64,000 bases of DNA. It comes from Hysterium pulicare CBS 123377 (Eukaryota > Ascomycota > Dothideomycetes > Hysteriales > Hysteriaceae). The stretch covers positions 1 through 64,000 of the forward strand of contig AJFK01000563.1 in NCBI GenBank assembly GCA_000467715.1. The letters run 5' to 3'. Below, piece after piece: positions 46,299 through 56,943 of this stretch. Below the pieces are notes generated by a model. That model was not told where the DNA came from. It did not search any database and worked only from the letters and a program-made list of their open reading frames with translations. The translations under genes and the position numbers were made by a program. The first letter of the stretch is position 1; every line of letters starts with the position of its first letter.

Positions 46299-48002
46299 AT
46301 GGACTCCAAGGGAAATTTCCAAGTTGATTCCGAGATGAACTCCAAACACTCTTTCGAACCCCCTTCCAAAGAAGTTGACTACGATATCCATGAAGGAAAC
46401 ATCGGGAAACAGAATGGGATCAGAGGCATTCAAGCCTGGCTGAAGAGACTTTCTGTTGAAACAGGGGGCATTCAGCGCGTCACCGATGAGGAACGCCTCC
46501 AGAATCCCTCCAAGGTGTGGAACGCCTGCACCTTTTGGTATTTCTCATCTCTCCCATAACCCGAGGCTGGAAGACTGACCAGATGCTAGGCTGAGTGCCA
46601 ATATGGCTGTCGCAACGTTGAGCACGGGCATGGTAGGCGGATCGATGGGGCTAGCATTCTGGGATTGTTTCGCGATCATCTTGGTGGTCAACCTGTTCAG
46701 TTGCCTTCTACCGGCCTGGACTGCCTCTTTTGGTCTTACTGGATTGCGCATGACAACCTTCTCGTAAGTAGCCGCCAATCCAAGTCCTTATCGCCTCTAT
46801 AAATACTGATGTTCGTAGCCGATATTCCTTCGGATATTGGGGAAATCTCCTCGTAGTTGTCTTCTCCATGGTCAGTACCACAGGCTGGAATGCCATAAAT
46901 TCCATTTCCGGAGCATCGGTCCTCTATGCCCTCTCTGATGGAAAGTGTCCCCAGTGGGCGGGCGTCATCATCATTTGCACAAGTGTGTGGATCATTTGCG
47001 CTCTCGGTATAACCTGGATCCATCGTCTCGATACATACCTCTGGATTCCTCCTTTCATCGTTTGGTGCGTTGCAGCTGGGACAGGCGCTAAGAACTTCCA
47101 CGGCGCAGCTGTCAAGTCTCCGACCGGAGCCAATGGCGCAGCATCTGCCCTATCGTTCATGGCTGTTATATTTTCTTTCGCCGTATCCTGGGTCAACTGC
47201 GCTGCCGATTATAATGTGAAGATGCCAGTCAACACACCGAGGAGTAGGATCTTTACTGCCACTTATATCGGCATCTTGGTCCCCACAATTCTCGTGCAGA
47301 CACTTGGCGCAGCACTTTTCAGTGGGGCCCAAGCAAATCACGCCTGGAAACTGGCTTATCTTGATGCGGGAGTCGGTGGACCTCTCAAAATGGCTCTTGA
47401 ACCAGCCGGTGGATTTGGTAAATTTTTGATGGTCTTAGCGGCACTGAGCTCCATTCCTGTAAGCGATTCTGCAGCTTGGTTGATGTCCACATTTGCTAAC
47501 CAATGTTCATCAGAACAATATCCCAAACAACTATTCCTTCGCAATGCATGCGCAGAATTTCGGCCCCTGGGCGCTACGTATCCCCCGTATAATCCTCGTA
47601 ACGTTCGGCTTCATAGCTGCCATCATAGTCGGTTGCTTCGCAGCAAAATACTTCCATGACACACTTCAGACCTTCCTATCCATCATCGGCTACTGGACCA
47701 TCGTTCACATCGTGGTGGTTGCAGAAGAACATCTCATCTTCCGCGCTCGTCGTTGGAGTCGTTACGATTTCGATGCCTGGGACAAGCCTGAATTGCTGCC
47801 GTTTGGCTGGGCTGCTATTGGAGCCTTCTGCTTTGGGTTCTTTGGTGCTGCACTTGGAATGAAGGTTGCATGGTACACCGCTCCTATCGCAGGGTTGATT
47901 GGGAAGAAGGGAGCGAATATTGGACACGAGTTAACGTTTGCATTTTCGGCTTTGGCATTCCCAATTTTCAGATGGGCGGAGAAGAGGTGGACCGGGAAAT
48001 AG
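46299..48002 (+). CDS. NCS1-family permease (purine-cytosine permease, Fcy2-like)
   Basis: Model join(46299..46537,46590..46763,46819..47458,47514..48002), 513 aa. The soluble N-terminus (MDSKGNFQVD...) ends in NPSKVWNACTFWLSANM, and about twelve hydrophobic helices follow. Family segments: GLRMTTFSRYSFGYWGN, WNAINSISGASVLYALSDG, FAVSWVNCAADYNVKMP and SSIPNNIPNNYSFAMHAQ. NCS1 proteins import nucleobases and related compounds with protons at the plasma membrane; the substrate here is not determined. The first ATG in the frame is used. The promoter is shared with the ASST-like gene and rich in GATA sequences, consistent with nitrogen control. Confidence 0.9.
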
Positions 48003-48503
48003 ACTGCTGCTTTTGTTGATTGTATACAGCTAATTACTGCTTGGTTGAATGGTCTGAGAAGAGAATTAGAGCGTTTTGCAATAGTAGCGAAATTGTCCAA
48101 AATGAATCTGGTTTCAATGAAATGCAACTATTTAGCGCTTGTGATGAAGGTCTCATTATGGTACAACTATGGCAAAGTCAGGAGGAAAATAAGGGATGCT
48201 GTTGATGGAAGTATGTGGTTCTGATGGATTGGTGAAACTGCGAAAGCAGATCTACTGGCCGCCGTATTAATATAAGCCATATGATTGGACGATCTGGGTG
48301 CAGGGATGGAACAACCAAAACTCCGATCCCTCAGCTCGATGACAGCTTCATGGTAAAGTAGTCCATTTTCATGGTAAAGTAGTCCATTTAATTAAATGGC
48401 TAGATTACCATTGCATTGCCGGTCTGTCGCTTGTATGACCTTCGGGTCATGCAGGTTTCTTCGTCGCACTCGAATTCTTCCTACCTAAATATTCATCTTT
48501 GCA
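48003..48503. promoter_or_regulatory. Intergenic region with tandem repeat and large dyad
   Basis: 501 bp upstream of the MFS gene; the structured part is 48347-48411, otherwise nothing recognised. Confidence 0.45.
48347..48411 (+). repeat. 21 bp tandem duplication joined to a 41 bp imperfect palindrome
   Basis: ttcatggtaaagtagtccat occurs at 48347 and 48368. The second copy forms the left arm of a dyad (48371-48411) centred on the perfect 16 bp palindrome CCATTTAATTAAATGG (48384-48399); outer arms are ATGGTAA and TTACCAT. Confidence 0.85.
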
Positions 48504-50097
48504 ATGTCCCGCAACGAGCGCTCTCCACTCCTACAGCATCAGAATGGAGAAGAACAAGATGATCGCGAAGCAAGTATTGTATATGATCGTGTGCTTGCAT
48601 ATTCTAACTCGAACAGATACTGGACCTGACTGATGACGACCCATCAAACCCAAGAGCATGGTCGAGGTCGAAGAAGCTCTCCAACGTTGCGGTTATAGCC
48701 ATGATGTCGAGTAAGAAGAAAACCATCATCACCAATGGCTCCCATACTGATTCGTATTCTAGTCTTGTGCCCCCTGGCAAGTTCTATGTTCACACCTGGC
48801 ATTTCTCAAATCGCGGATGACCTCGGGACATCGACAACCACAGTGATTGGAACGACGACCGGTTTTGTGGTGATGCTCGGAGTCGGACCCTTAATACTTG
48901 CGCCTTTATCGGAGACTTTCGGTCGCAGAAAGCTTTACTTGATATGCTTTGCTTGCTTCTCCATCCTGCAGATACCGACAGCCCTCGCCCCGAACATCGC
49001 CTTTCTCATAGTGGTGCGTAGCATATCTGGGTTTTTTGGAAGCGTCGGTGTTGCAAATGGCGGTGGAAGTATTAGTGATATGTTCATACCCAGGGAAAGA
49101 GCTGGAGTGTTCGGTTGGTATTTATTGGGACCGCTCCTTGGGCCGACGCTGGGTCCCCTCTTTGGTGGCATGATCGTACAACGACTGGGCTGGCGATGGA
49201 TCTTCTGGGTCATGACGATAGTTTGCAGCATCAACACATTGATAGGCTATTTCTTCCTCCGAGAGACCTATGCGCCAGTAATCCTTAGCGAACGCAAAGC
49301 GGAATACGAACGAGAGGAAGGAAGCAAATACCAGTTTGAGGGTGAAGATTCACGGCCAATGAGGCAGAAGATTGCGCATTCTCTGAGTCGGCCACCAAAG
49401 ATTTTCTCGCAGCCAATCGTTACCACGATGTCAATTTACCAGGCCTTGATTTTTGGGACTACGTATTCTCTGTATACCAACATGCAGGAAATCTACTCTG
49501 GGATATACGGATTCAATACGGAGCAAGTTGGCTTGCTCTATCTCGGACCTGGACTAGGCTTCTTGTTTGCAGTCTGGTTTCTCGTCCCTAGGATCGACAC
49601 TGTGTATACCAAGCTCACGTCCCTTAATGATGGAAAGGCTAGACCAGAGTTTCGCCTGCCATTAGCAAATATCGGAGCTGTTTTCATCCCTGTATCGCTC
49701 TTTTGGTAAGATTGCTCATGCCGTTCTGCATAACGAACAATTTGCTAACCCTCAACGTAGGTTTGCCTGGACAATTGAATACCGCACTCATTGGTTCGCT
49801 TCCATCTCGAGTACATTCTTTTACGGTATTGGCCAAGTGATGATCCTCAATAGCACGCAAAACTACTACATCGATTCGTTCGAGAAGTACGCTGCTTCAG
49901 CAATTGCGGCTGGTGCAGTGTTTAGATCAATCGTCGGAGGCGTGATACCTATATTTGCGCCTGCCCTATTCGAAAAACTGGGTTACGGATGGGGTATAAG
50001 TGTATTCGCTTTTGTGAGCGTTATTTTAGCGCCGGCGCCGTTGGTGTTCTACTATTTTGGTGCAAGGATTAGGGAGAGATTCGCCATAGAGTTGTGA
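48504..50097 (+). CDS. MFS transporter, DHA1 (drug/polyamine) type
   Basis: Model join(48504..48578,48617..48710,48763..49705,49761..50097), 482 aa. Segments typical of fungal DHA1 carriers: DDDPSNPRAWSRSKK before helix 1, LCPLASSMFTPGI, GPLILAPLSETFGRRKLY (motif A), RSISGFFGS and LLGPLLGPTLGPLFGG (motif C, antiporter). The intron at 48711 is fixed by continuity of MMSILCPLASS. The first intron as drawn is only 38 bp (with a perfect tctaac branch) because a longer one breaks the frame; the first 25 residues are therefore less certain. Probably exports or imports small hydrophobic or cationic compounds. Confidence 0.82.
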
Positions 50098-50809
50098 TGG
50101 AAGTTGATGCGTTATACATTGCATGGGACGGTGTTCTAGATCTATTGGAAAATGAAAACACTGCTATCAGGGCGCATTTGACCTGCGCTATATATATCTC
50201 CAGTGTACGCCCAAAAGTGACGGGCGATTCGCGTGATCTTGCCTATCCTTCAAAAAGCTAGAGGTTCTCACGAGGAACTTTTCCCAACTCCAACAACACT
50301 TCACCTTTTGCTTGCTCAGAGAGACAAAGCCGACCTCCCGATATCAGGCCTCGCTATTTGTGCTGATCTTCTCTCGAAAATCATCCACAACGAACATCAT
50401 TGGCTTTGGAATACTATGATGAAGATGCGCATTGCGGATCCAGTGAGGAACATCGAGCAGCGCACGCGTAAAACCCATAATCCAGATTCCGCTCTGGCAA
50501 TCCCGTCCAAGCCGCAGACGTGCATATCCAAGAACTCGGTCAGGCAATAGTTCACGACAGATGGGTGGCGATGTGCTTTATCTTACCCATTAACCAATAA
50601 CCGGGGCACGAGGCCTGTCGTGCCAACCTGCAGGTACCAATCCAGGACCACCGCACTTCGCCTTGAACCTGGTGGTATTCTATCCACCTACCCGAAAGGG
50701 TAACGAGCTTCCGAGCTATGGGAACTTCTAAAAGGTAGCTGCATCTCGTTCTTCATCTTTACGACTTGGAGTATTCATTTTCCTTTCGTCTTTCGCTTCA
50801 ATTGTGTTC
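50098..50809. other. Intergenic region
   Basis: 712 bp upstream of the RNase gene. An open frame at 50224-50550 has no family features. Nothing recognised. Confidence 0.35.
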
Positions 50810-52087
50810 ATGATGAAGGCCCAAGCTATTGCCAGTGGAGCTCTGCTCTTTGGAATCGCCAATGCAGTTTTATATCCCAATGAGTCGAACTTGAACCACA
50901 CCTGTCTACTGCGTAAGAACTGCTCGTCGCCTGATTGTTACTTGCAATCTCACCTTCATATCTAGAGCAACCGCTTCTCTCATGCTCCGCCAATGCAGTT
51001 GCTGAGAAAGTCGACTCCTGTTGCGTCGAGACTTTCGGTGGACTTGTTCTCTCCACTCAGTTCTGGGATACCTATACCGGCCTGGAATCAAAAGGACAGT
51101 ACTTACCCGAGAATACTTGGACGCTTCACGGCTTATGGGTTAGTCTCCAGCAGTTTCCATCTCATGTACAATCAGTTTGTTTCTGCTTGTCTTGCTTGCT
51201 GTCTTAGACAGCAGCAAGCTTCTGTCTCTACCTAGCTATATTAAGAGTAGCTAGGCAGCTTATAGTTAAACTACTAATCTATCTCATTTCTGTTCAGTTC
51301 ATTGCTGATCCAACTTCATAGCCTGATTTCTGCAATGGTTCTTATACGCAGTATTGCGATCTGAGTCGCCAGTATGATCCCGCACCTTCGCCAAACACAA
51401 CCAATGGGCTGCCGAATGGCACCTTCATACCACCATACAATGGCTCGAATATCGGGACGTTCCTCGAGCCCTTTGGGAAATATGATCTATTGGAATATAT
51501 GAACACGTACTGGATTAACCAAGGCGCCCCGAACACTAACTTCTGGGGTCATGAGTTCTCGAAGCACGCAACTTGCTACTCGACTTTCGATGTGCCTTGC
51601 TACGGACCAAAGTACCAGAAACATGAAGAAGTAGTCGACTTCTTTGAGACTGCGATCAAGTATTACAAGCAACTTCCCACCTACGACTGGCTTGCAAGTG
51701 TAAGGATCAAGCCTTCCAATACTACCACTTATACCTTCACGGATCTCCAAGGTATCTTGACGAGTAACCATGGTGCCATACCATACCTTGGATGTTCAGG
51801 GCCGGCGTTCAATGCCACTGCTGCTGGGAACGGTACCAAGGATAACGGAAAAACTGTTCTGAGTGAGGTGTGGTATTACAACCATGTAAGCTCCCCTTTA
51901 TTCCTGCCGTTTTGCTGCAATCGAGTAGATTCTGATAGATGATTAGGTTTATGGCCGCCCACAAGATATGCGTTTTGTGCCTGTTGATGCCACAGGCTCG
52001 AACACCAATTGCGCGAAGTCAGCGGGAGCTATTCACTACTACCAGCGGACTGACGGGTCGGCCAAAGCACCAACGGTGCCTTACTGA
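50810..52087 (+). CDS. Secreted ribonuclease T2
   Basis: Model join(50810..50912,50966..51138,51322..51885,51947..52087), 326 aa. Signal peptide: MMKAQAIASGALLFGIANA. Active-site segment CAS-1 is WTLHGLW (His89); CAS-2 reads GHEFSKHATC (His169, Glu170, Lys173, His174), where most family members have W and G at the positions of F171 and A175. Paired cysteines (SCCVETFGG, CDLSRQYD, ATCYS, PCYG, NTNCAKS) and several NxT/S sites fit an extracellular glycoprotein. The family cleaves single-stranded RNA through 2',3'-cyclic intermediates, and its fungal members serve in nutrient scavenging. Confidence 0.9.
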
Positions 52088-52764
52088 AAATCTAGAGCTG
52101 TTGGAAGATACGAAGAGTATCTAATGATAATGTATTGAACAAATGAGGTATATGAAGAATAGCAGTCGTAATATTACCTTTGTAAATGCCTGATCTACCG
52201 AACGTAACGTCTACCGCGAGCCAGTAGACCGGTACAAGTTGGAGAGAACATAGACAAGTAGCATTGAAGAATCTTCTGCTTCGTGAAGCCGACAAGAACC
52301 TTGCGCTTTCATGATCATCGGAAGTTGTTGCTCGATGGACGGAGAAAATGACAAAATTCGCCCGACTCCCGTCTAGCCAATCGCGTCACGGCATGCCATT
52401 CACTCTTCGGACTTAGAAGGCGATTCGAAGGCGGCAGGCCGCAGTGCGGTAAGCGACTAATCTACACCAAGAATACGTAATATTCCTTCTAACCTCTTAA
52501 GGGAACTATAGACTATCCTTCTTAGCTACTCCTAATTATTCTAGACTTTCTCCTTAATATTCTTTAGTTTCTTTTTAAAATATTTTAACTAAGTATACTA
52601 CTTTTTAATCTAGTCTTTATAGTAAGTAATTTAAAATTTTTTCTCTCTTACTTTATTATATAAGTAGCCTATAAATTTTATAAAAATATAGGTAGATATT
52701 TAATATAATACTATTAATAGAGTAGTTTTATAAAGGTTATATATTTAGTTTTAGTATAAAGAGA

Positions 52765-52969
52765 ATATTTGTCAGGCCTTGCACCCGGCAACCCCTGCCA
52801 AGACCTGCTTACTCAGCCGGATCATCGTTGTTCCCTTCCGCAACCCTGTATTTAGCTACGCTGCCCCTCTGCACCTCTTCAACCCTTGATTCTCAATTAC
52901 TCTATAGAACTACCTAGGTATCAATCAACTACTTAATTACCTAAGCCTACTTCGAGCCCTAACAATATT
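52765..52969. repeat. 5 bp target-site duplications around the solo LTR
   Basis: ATATT at 52765-52769 and again at 52965-52969, immediately outside the element. Confidence 0.75.
52770..52964. mobile_element. Solo LTR of a retrotransposon (195 bp)
   Basis: Begins TGTCAGG and ends CCCTAACA, i.e. TG..CA ends with an imperfect terminal inverted repeat (TGTCAGG against TGTTAGG). It is flanked by a 5 bp direct duplication as made by LTR integrases, and its base composition (GC-richer start) contrasts sharply with the AT-rich surroundings. No internal coding region remains, so it arose by LTR-LTR recombination or is a short non-autonomous element. Family not determined. Confidence 0.7.
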
Positions 52970-53228
52970 AAAGTAAATATTTTAATAGTAATAATAAAAA
53001 AAAATAGTTAAAATAATAAACTAGCTATAATAAAAAGTTAAATAGTTAAATAGATCTAATTAGATAACAATACTACTAATAGGCAACTATGTTTAGATTA
53101 GTAACGTGACGCGGTTTAGGGGTAATAGAAAGGCTTACCGCAATGCATCCTTCATCATATCCGGCCACGTCCCTCGCAATGACTTCAAACCACTTTACCA
53201 AATCTGATGAACACAGTAGTCAAGCATC

Positions 53229-54500
53229 ATGGCTCCTACGTCCTCCGTAACGCCTCTTCCACCCCGTCGTCCAGCTTCCGCAACTAATCCACCTGCCCAT
53301 CACGTTGGCAATCCTCCAACCTCATTCAAGAACCCATGGCCTTCTTACACACAGAGCGGGTTCTCATCGATACTAAAGGCTAGATTCTCCTCGTCTCGTA
53401 ACTTTGTACCCGTTCCCACCGACCGCGCGCAATTAGTGCAAATACGCAAACCCGACTTCGGAGTCAACAAGCCTGGATTGAAAGCTACATGGATCGGGCA
53501 TGCGAGCTTCTTGGTAGAGACTACAGCCGCACCTGGAGCTTCAAGAGGTATAAGAATACTACTGGATCCTGTGTGGAGCAACCGAGCTGGTCCGTATGGC
53601 TTGGTCGGTCCTGTGAGATTCCTAGATCCTCCATGTCCGATCGACGATATACCGGAGGTGGATGCGGTTCTGATCAGTCATGATCACTATGACCACATGG
53701 ACTCGGATACAATCAAGAGAGTACGTGCGAGAGGTCAGGGGCATGTCCGTTTCTTCGCCGGGTTAGGGAACAAATCAGTGCTTGTCGGATTGGGTGTAGG
53801 GGTGAAGCCCGAGGAGGTCACGGAATTAGATTGGTGGGATGGTGTTGAATTGGCTGTAGATGGACTTGGAAGTGTTAGGCTGATTTGTACACCTGCGCAG
53901 CACAAAAGCGGGAGGACTCCTTGGGGTATCGAAGGGACACTTTGGTGTTCTTGGATCATTGAAGAGGGGGTCAGTAAGGGAAAGTTGGCTCCTTCAGAAG
54001 CTTCCACCATCTCTACGTTGAATGAGACCTCGGCATCAGGTGGCAAGAAGCTCTTCTTTGCGGGTAACCATCCTCAACTAGTTTCTACTCATGTTTTGCA
54101 TCGCTGATATTCTCCAGGCGACACAGGCTACTGCGCTGTTCACAGCGATAGCGAAATATCCCATGCAGATGCTCCTCATCCTCCTTGCCCTGCATTTGCT
54201 GAAGTTGGAGAACTCTACGGCCCTTTTGATCTCGCTCTTCTACCCATCGGGTGCTACTCACCACGCCAGATGATGTCTCCGCAGCACTCTTCGCCCGAAG
54301 ACTCTGTCTCTATACACAAAGACATCAAGAGCAAGAAGAGCATAGGAATGCATTATGGAACACTAAGAGGAAAAATTAGTGAACATCATGAACCTGTCAC
54401 GGAACCTCCTCAAAGATGGAAGAAAGCATGCGAAGCAGAAGGGTTGAGGTGGGGAGAAGAGGCAGGTCTGTGTGATATTGGAGAGACAGTCATTGTTTAA
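53229..54500 (+). CDS. NAPE-PLD-like metallo-beta-lactamase-fold phosphodiesterase
   Basis: Model join(53229..54063,54118..54500), 405 aa. The metal-binding motif is HDHYDH (151-156), preceded by ATWIGHASFLV and LLDPVW as in N-acyl-phosphatidylethanolamine phospholipase D relatives. APAQHKSGRTPW-like sequence (CTPAQHKSGR) and FAGDTGYC, restored by the splice, give further ligands, and CYSPRQMMSPQH the C-terminal histidines. The N-terminus is Pro/Ser-rich with an Arg-containing stretch (ARFSSSRN), so organelle targeting is possible. The family hydrolyses phosphodiester bonds in N-acyl phospholipids; the fungal substrate is not known. Confidence 0.88.
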
Positions 54501-55618
54501 TGTCTACGCTATTACGACTCTGCTATGTCTCTCGGATTGATCAGTTTTGGGGCTGATTCAAGTCTCGCCTATCGAAATCACGTTGCCCATATGTCTTTAT
54601 ATCGGCAATTGGATTTGAGTAACGCTACGACTCACGCCATTCCACTGACTATTACGTCACTCTCCCGAATACTTACATGGACTTCGTACGAATATTCGAC
54701 TTTCTTTTCTCGAGGAGTTTTGCGTTCTCGAGGAAATTTTCTCGTTCTGGCAACTCCACTCTCTGCATCGTGCGTATTCATCCTTACACGACGGGAATGC
54801 ATGTGTCGGCCACAGCGCTCTGTTTTCTTGACTTCTTGTAACGAATGGTTAGATTTCTCAGTCGTGATGCAATCCAATGAGCCTTTTCTAATCATCATTA
54901 CCATACGAGTCGACTGCTCGTGGATATGTTCTTTCGTTGTAGCCGTCAGGTCCTTGAATATGCGTCCAAACCTCGAATCCGATCCTTTCATTTACACGCT
55001 CAGCACATCTACTCTTCCATCACTAGTATTACTATCCCTTCGGCCGATCATCTTCTATGAATGCATGTTCGCAAATCTTCATGTTGTAACAAGTTCTATC
55101 CATTCCAGGCGAATATATTTGTAAAGGATGATTACTGGAGACGTTGCAAACAGCAGTGAGCACTACCACTCTTAGTATTTTGGGATGGTTGATTATCAAG
55201 CAGCATTTCCGCGATTCGTCCGTGTATGACCTACCTAACCACATGGGGATACACAAGTATCGGCGAACAAGACAGCTGTTCAATTCTACCTATACGCAAT
55301 TACCAAATACAGAATGAACAGAGAGACTACCGGTTCGGTGCTGACTCATGTCTCGCGGGGATCATGCATCAATTTTCAGCCTAAGGGAGAGAAAAACGCT
55401 CGTAATCGAACCGGCTTAGGCGGAAGTATAAGGCTTGCAGGCATCAACTTCATTCATCCAATGATAGAACATATAAAGGACACTGGTCGCTGAGATAGTT
55501 ATCCATCGAATCCTTCAATTCTCATCCAGAACCATTATTTGCAATTGCTCACAACCTCCAAACCAGCCTCACTGCCAGGATATCCACATCCCCTTAGCAC
55601 GTTATCAAATCTCTCATC
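54501..55618. other. Intergenic region
   Basis: 1118 bp. A 199-codon open frame (54525-55124) lacks family features and is Ser/Leu-rich in a way typical of chance frames. I see no gene or RNA. Confidence 0.35.
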
Positions 55619-56326
55619 ATGGCACCCTTCGCAACACTCCACACAACAACCCACCTCCTCCACGCCCGCGTCACAAAAGCCCTCGCAGCCGCCAACCTCA
55701 ACGGTCTCGAAATCGCCATCGCCCCCAACTTCATCTACCCAGACACGACAAAGACCCCCAAATACCTCTCCAAGTTCCCCATGGGCAAGATCCCAGCCCT
55801 CGAAACACCATCCGGCTTCTACCTGTCCGAGGGCTCAGCAATCGCGCACTACATCGCCGACAGCGGGCCCAAGCGAGTGCAGTTGTTGGGCCGAACCGCC
55901 GAGGAGAGAGCGCTGATTCAAATGTGGATCGGGTTTTCAGACTCTGAGATGTTCCCCTCTGGCTCCGCCGTCATAGGCCCCTCGCTCGGTCGAGCTCCCT
56001 ACGAAAAATCGTACGTGGATAGCAAAGAAGCCGAATTCACTCGCGCTATTAAAAGACTGGAGTTGCATTTGTCCAAAGAGGGGAGAGTGTGGCTTGTTCG
56101 AGACGATGAGTTCAGTCTTGCGGATCTGAGCGTTGCGGCCAGTTTGTATTGGCCGTTTAAGTTTTTGTTGGATCCGGAGGCGAGGGAGAGGTTTCCGTGC
56201 ACGACGGAGTGGTATCAGAGGTTGATTGCGCAAGATGGGGTTACGGAGGCGTTTGGGGGGAAGCTGCAGTTGTGTGAGAAGAGGGAACCGCCGTTTCCTG
56301 AGGGTGGGGAGGTTAGGGAGCTGTAA
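55619..56326 (+). CDS. Glutathione S-transferase-like protein (EF1B-gamma-type)
   Basis: Single-exon ORF, 235 aa, the normal length of a two-domain GST. The N-terminal thioredoxin-like half has KFPMGKIPALET (cis-Pro motif) and LSEGSAIAHYIAD (glutathione Glu-Ser contact, here Glu-Gly-Ser). The C-terminal helical half has the conserved FSLADLSVAASLYWPFKFLLD. It resembles the GST part of elongation factor 1B-gamma but lacks the EF1G C-terminal domain, as do many fungal stress-related GSTs. Probably cytosolic; substrate unknown. Confidence 0.87.
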   Translation: MAPFATLHTTTHLLHARVTKALAAANLNGLEIAIAPNFIYPDTTKTPKYLSKFPMGKIPALETPSGFYLSEGSAIAHYIADSGPKRVQLLGRTAEERALIQMWIGFSDSEMFPSGSAVIGPSLGRAPYEKSYVDSKEAEFTRAIKRLELHLSKEGRVWLVRDDEFSLADLSVAASLYWPFKFLLDPEARERFPCTTEWYQRLIAQDGVTEAFGGKLQLCEKREPPFPEGGEVREL

Positions 56327-56943
56327 GAGTAAGCCTCAGATATCTACAACGTTATAAATTATAGATAGATAGCATCTGAATATACTTGGTTACTTAAAGA
56401 AATCTCGTACTACAAAGATCTAATAAGTTACGTAGAATTTAGATAAAACTAATAAGGCAAGAAGCCAGCCACGCTGAACCCGCTTTGTGTATTGTACACG
56501 TAAAGTTCAAGCTCGACTGATTACATTATTGTTCCCGAGGTTTACCGAATATACTTGAGCTTGCGGAAAGGACGGAACTGGCCTTTCCATCTCTAACACA
56601 ATCCACATAGTACTATTATATATAGTCCTGGATTAAGGTGGGAGGGAAATAGGTTTACCATTGTAAAACAGGATCCTCTGGCAGTGAACGCTGGAGAAGT
56701 TCATGAGACTGCCCATTATACTGTACTTTGAGCCTAATATGAATTCGAGAACGATTGATTTTCAATCATTGAATCTACACATGAGAAAGTAGACCCACTG
56801 CATTAGCAGCTCAGAGCAACAAATATGTAGGAACCAAACTCTTTTGCTTGCTAAATTAGGAAATATTATCATACAAACGCCTTAAGGCACGTTCAACCCA
56901 AACCATTAAATACCACTGAAACACCCCAAACTTTTCCCATAAT
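56327..56943. other. Intergenic region between convergent genes
   Basis: 617 bp, moderately AT-rich 3' flanks. Nothing recognised. Confidence 0.35.

Larger units (their letters stand above)
52088..53228. other. AT-rich decayed repeat zone
   Basis: From about 52480 to 53100 the sequence is extremely AT/TA-rich except for the inserted LTR. This is what repeat-induced point mutation leaves of old transposons, but no element can be named. No gene. Confidence 0.6.

Noticed and set aside
50224-50550. Open frame between the MFS and RNase genes
   Set aside because: No domain, no splice partner, typical chance length.
54525-55124. 199-codon plus-strand open frame
   Set aside because: No family match and erratic composition; an opposing open frame of 119 codons overlaps it.
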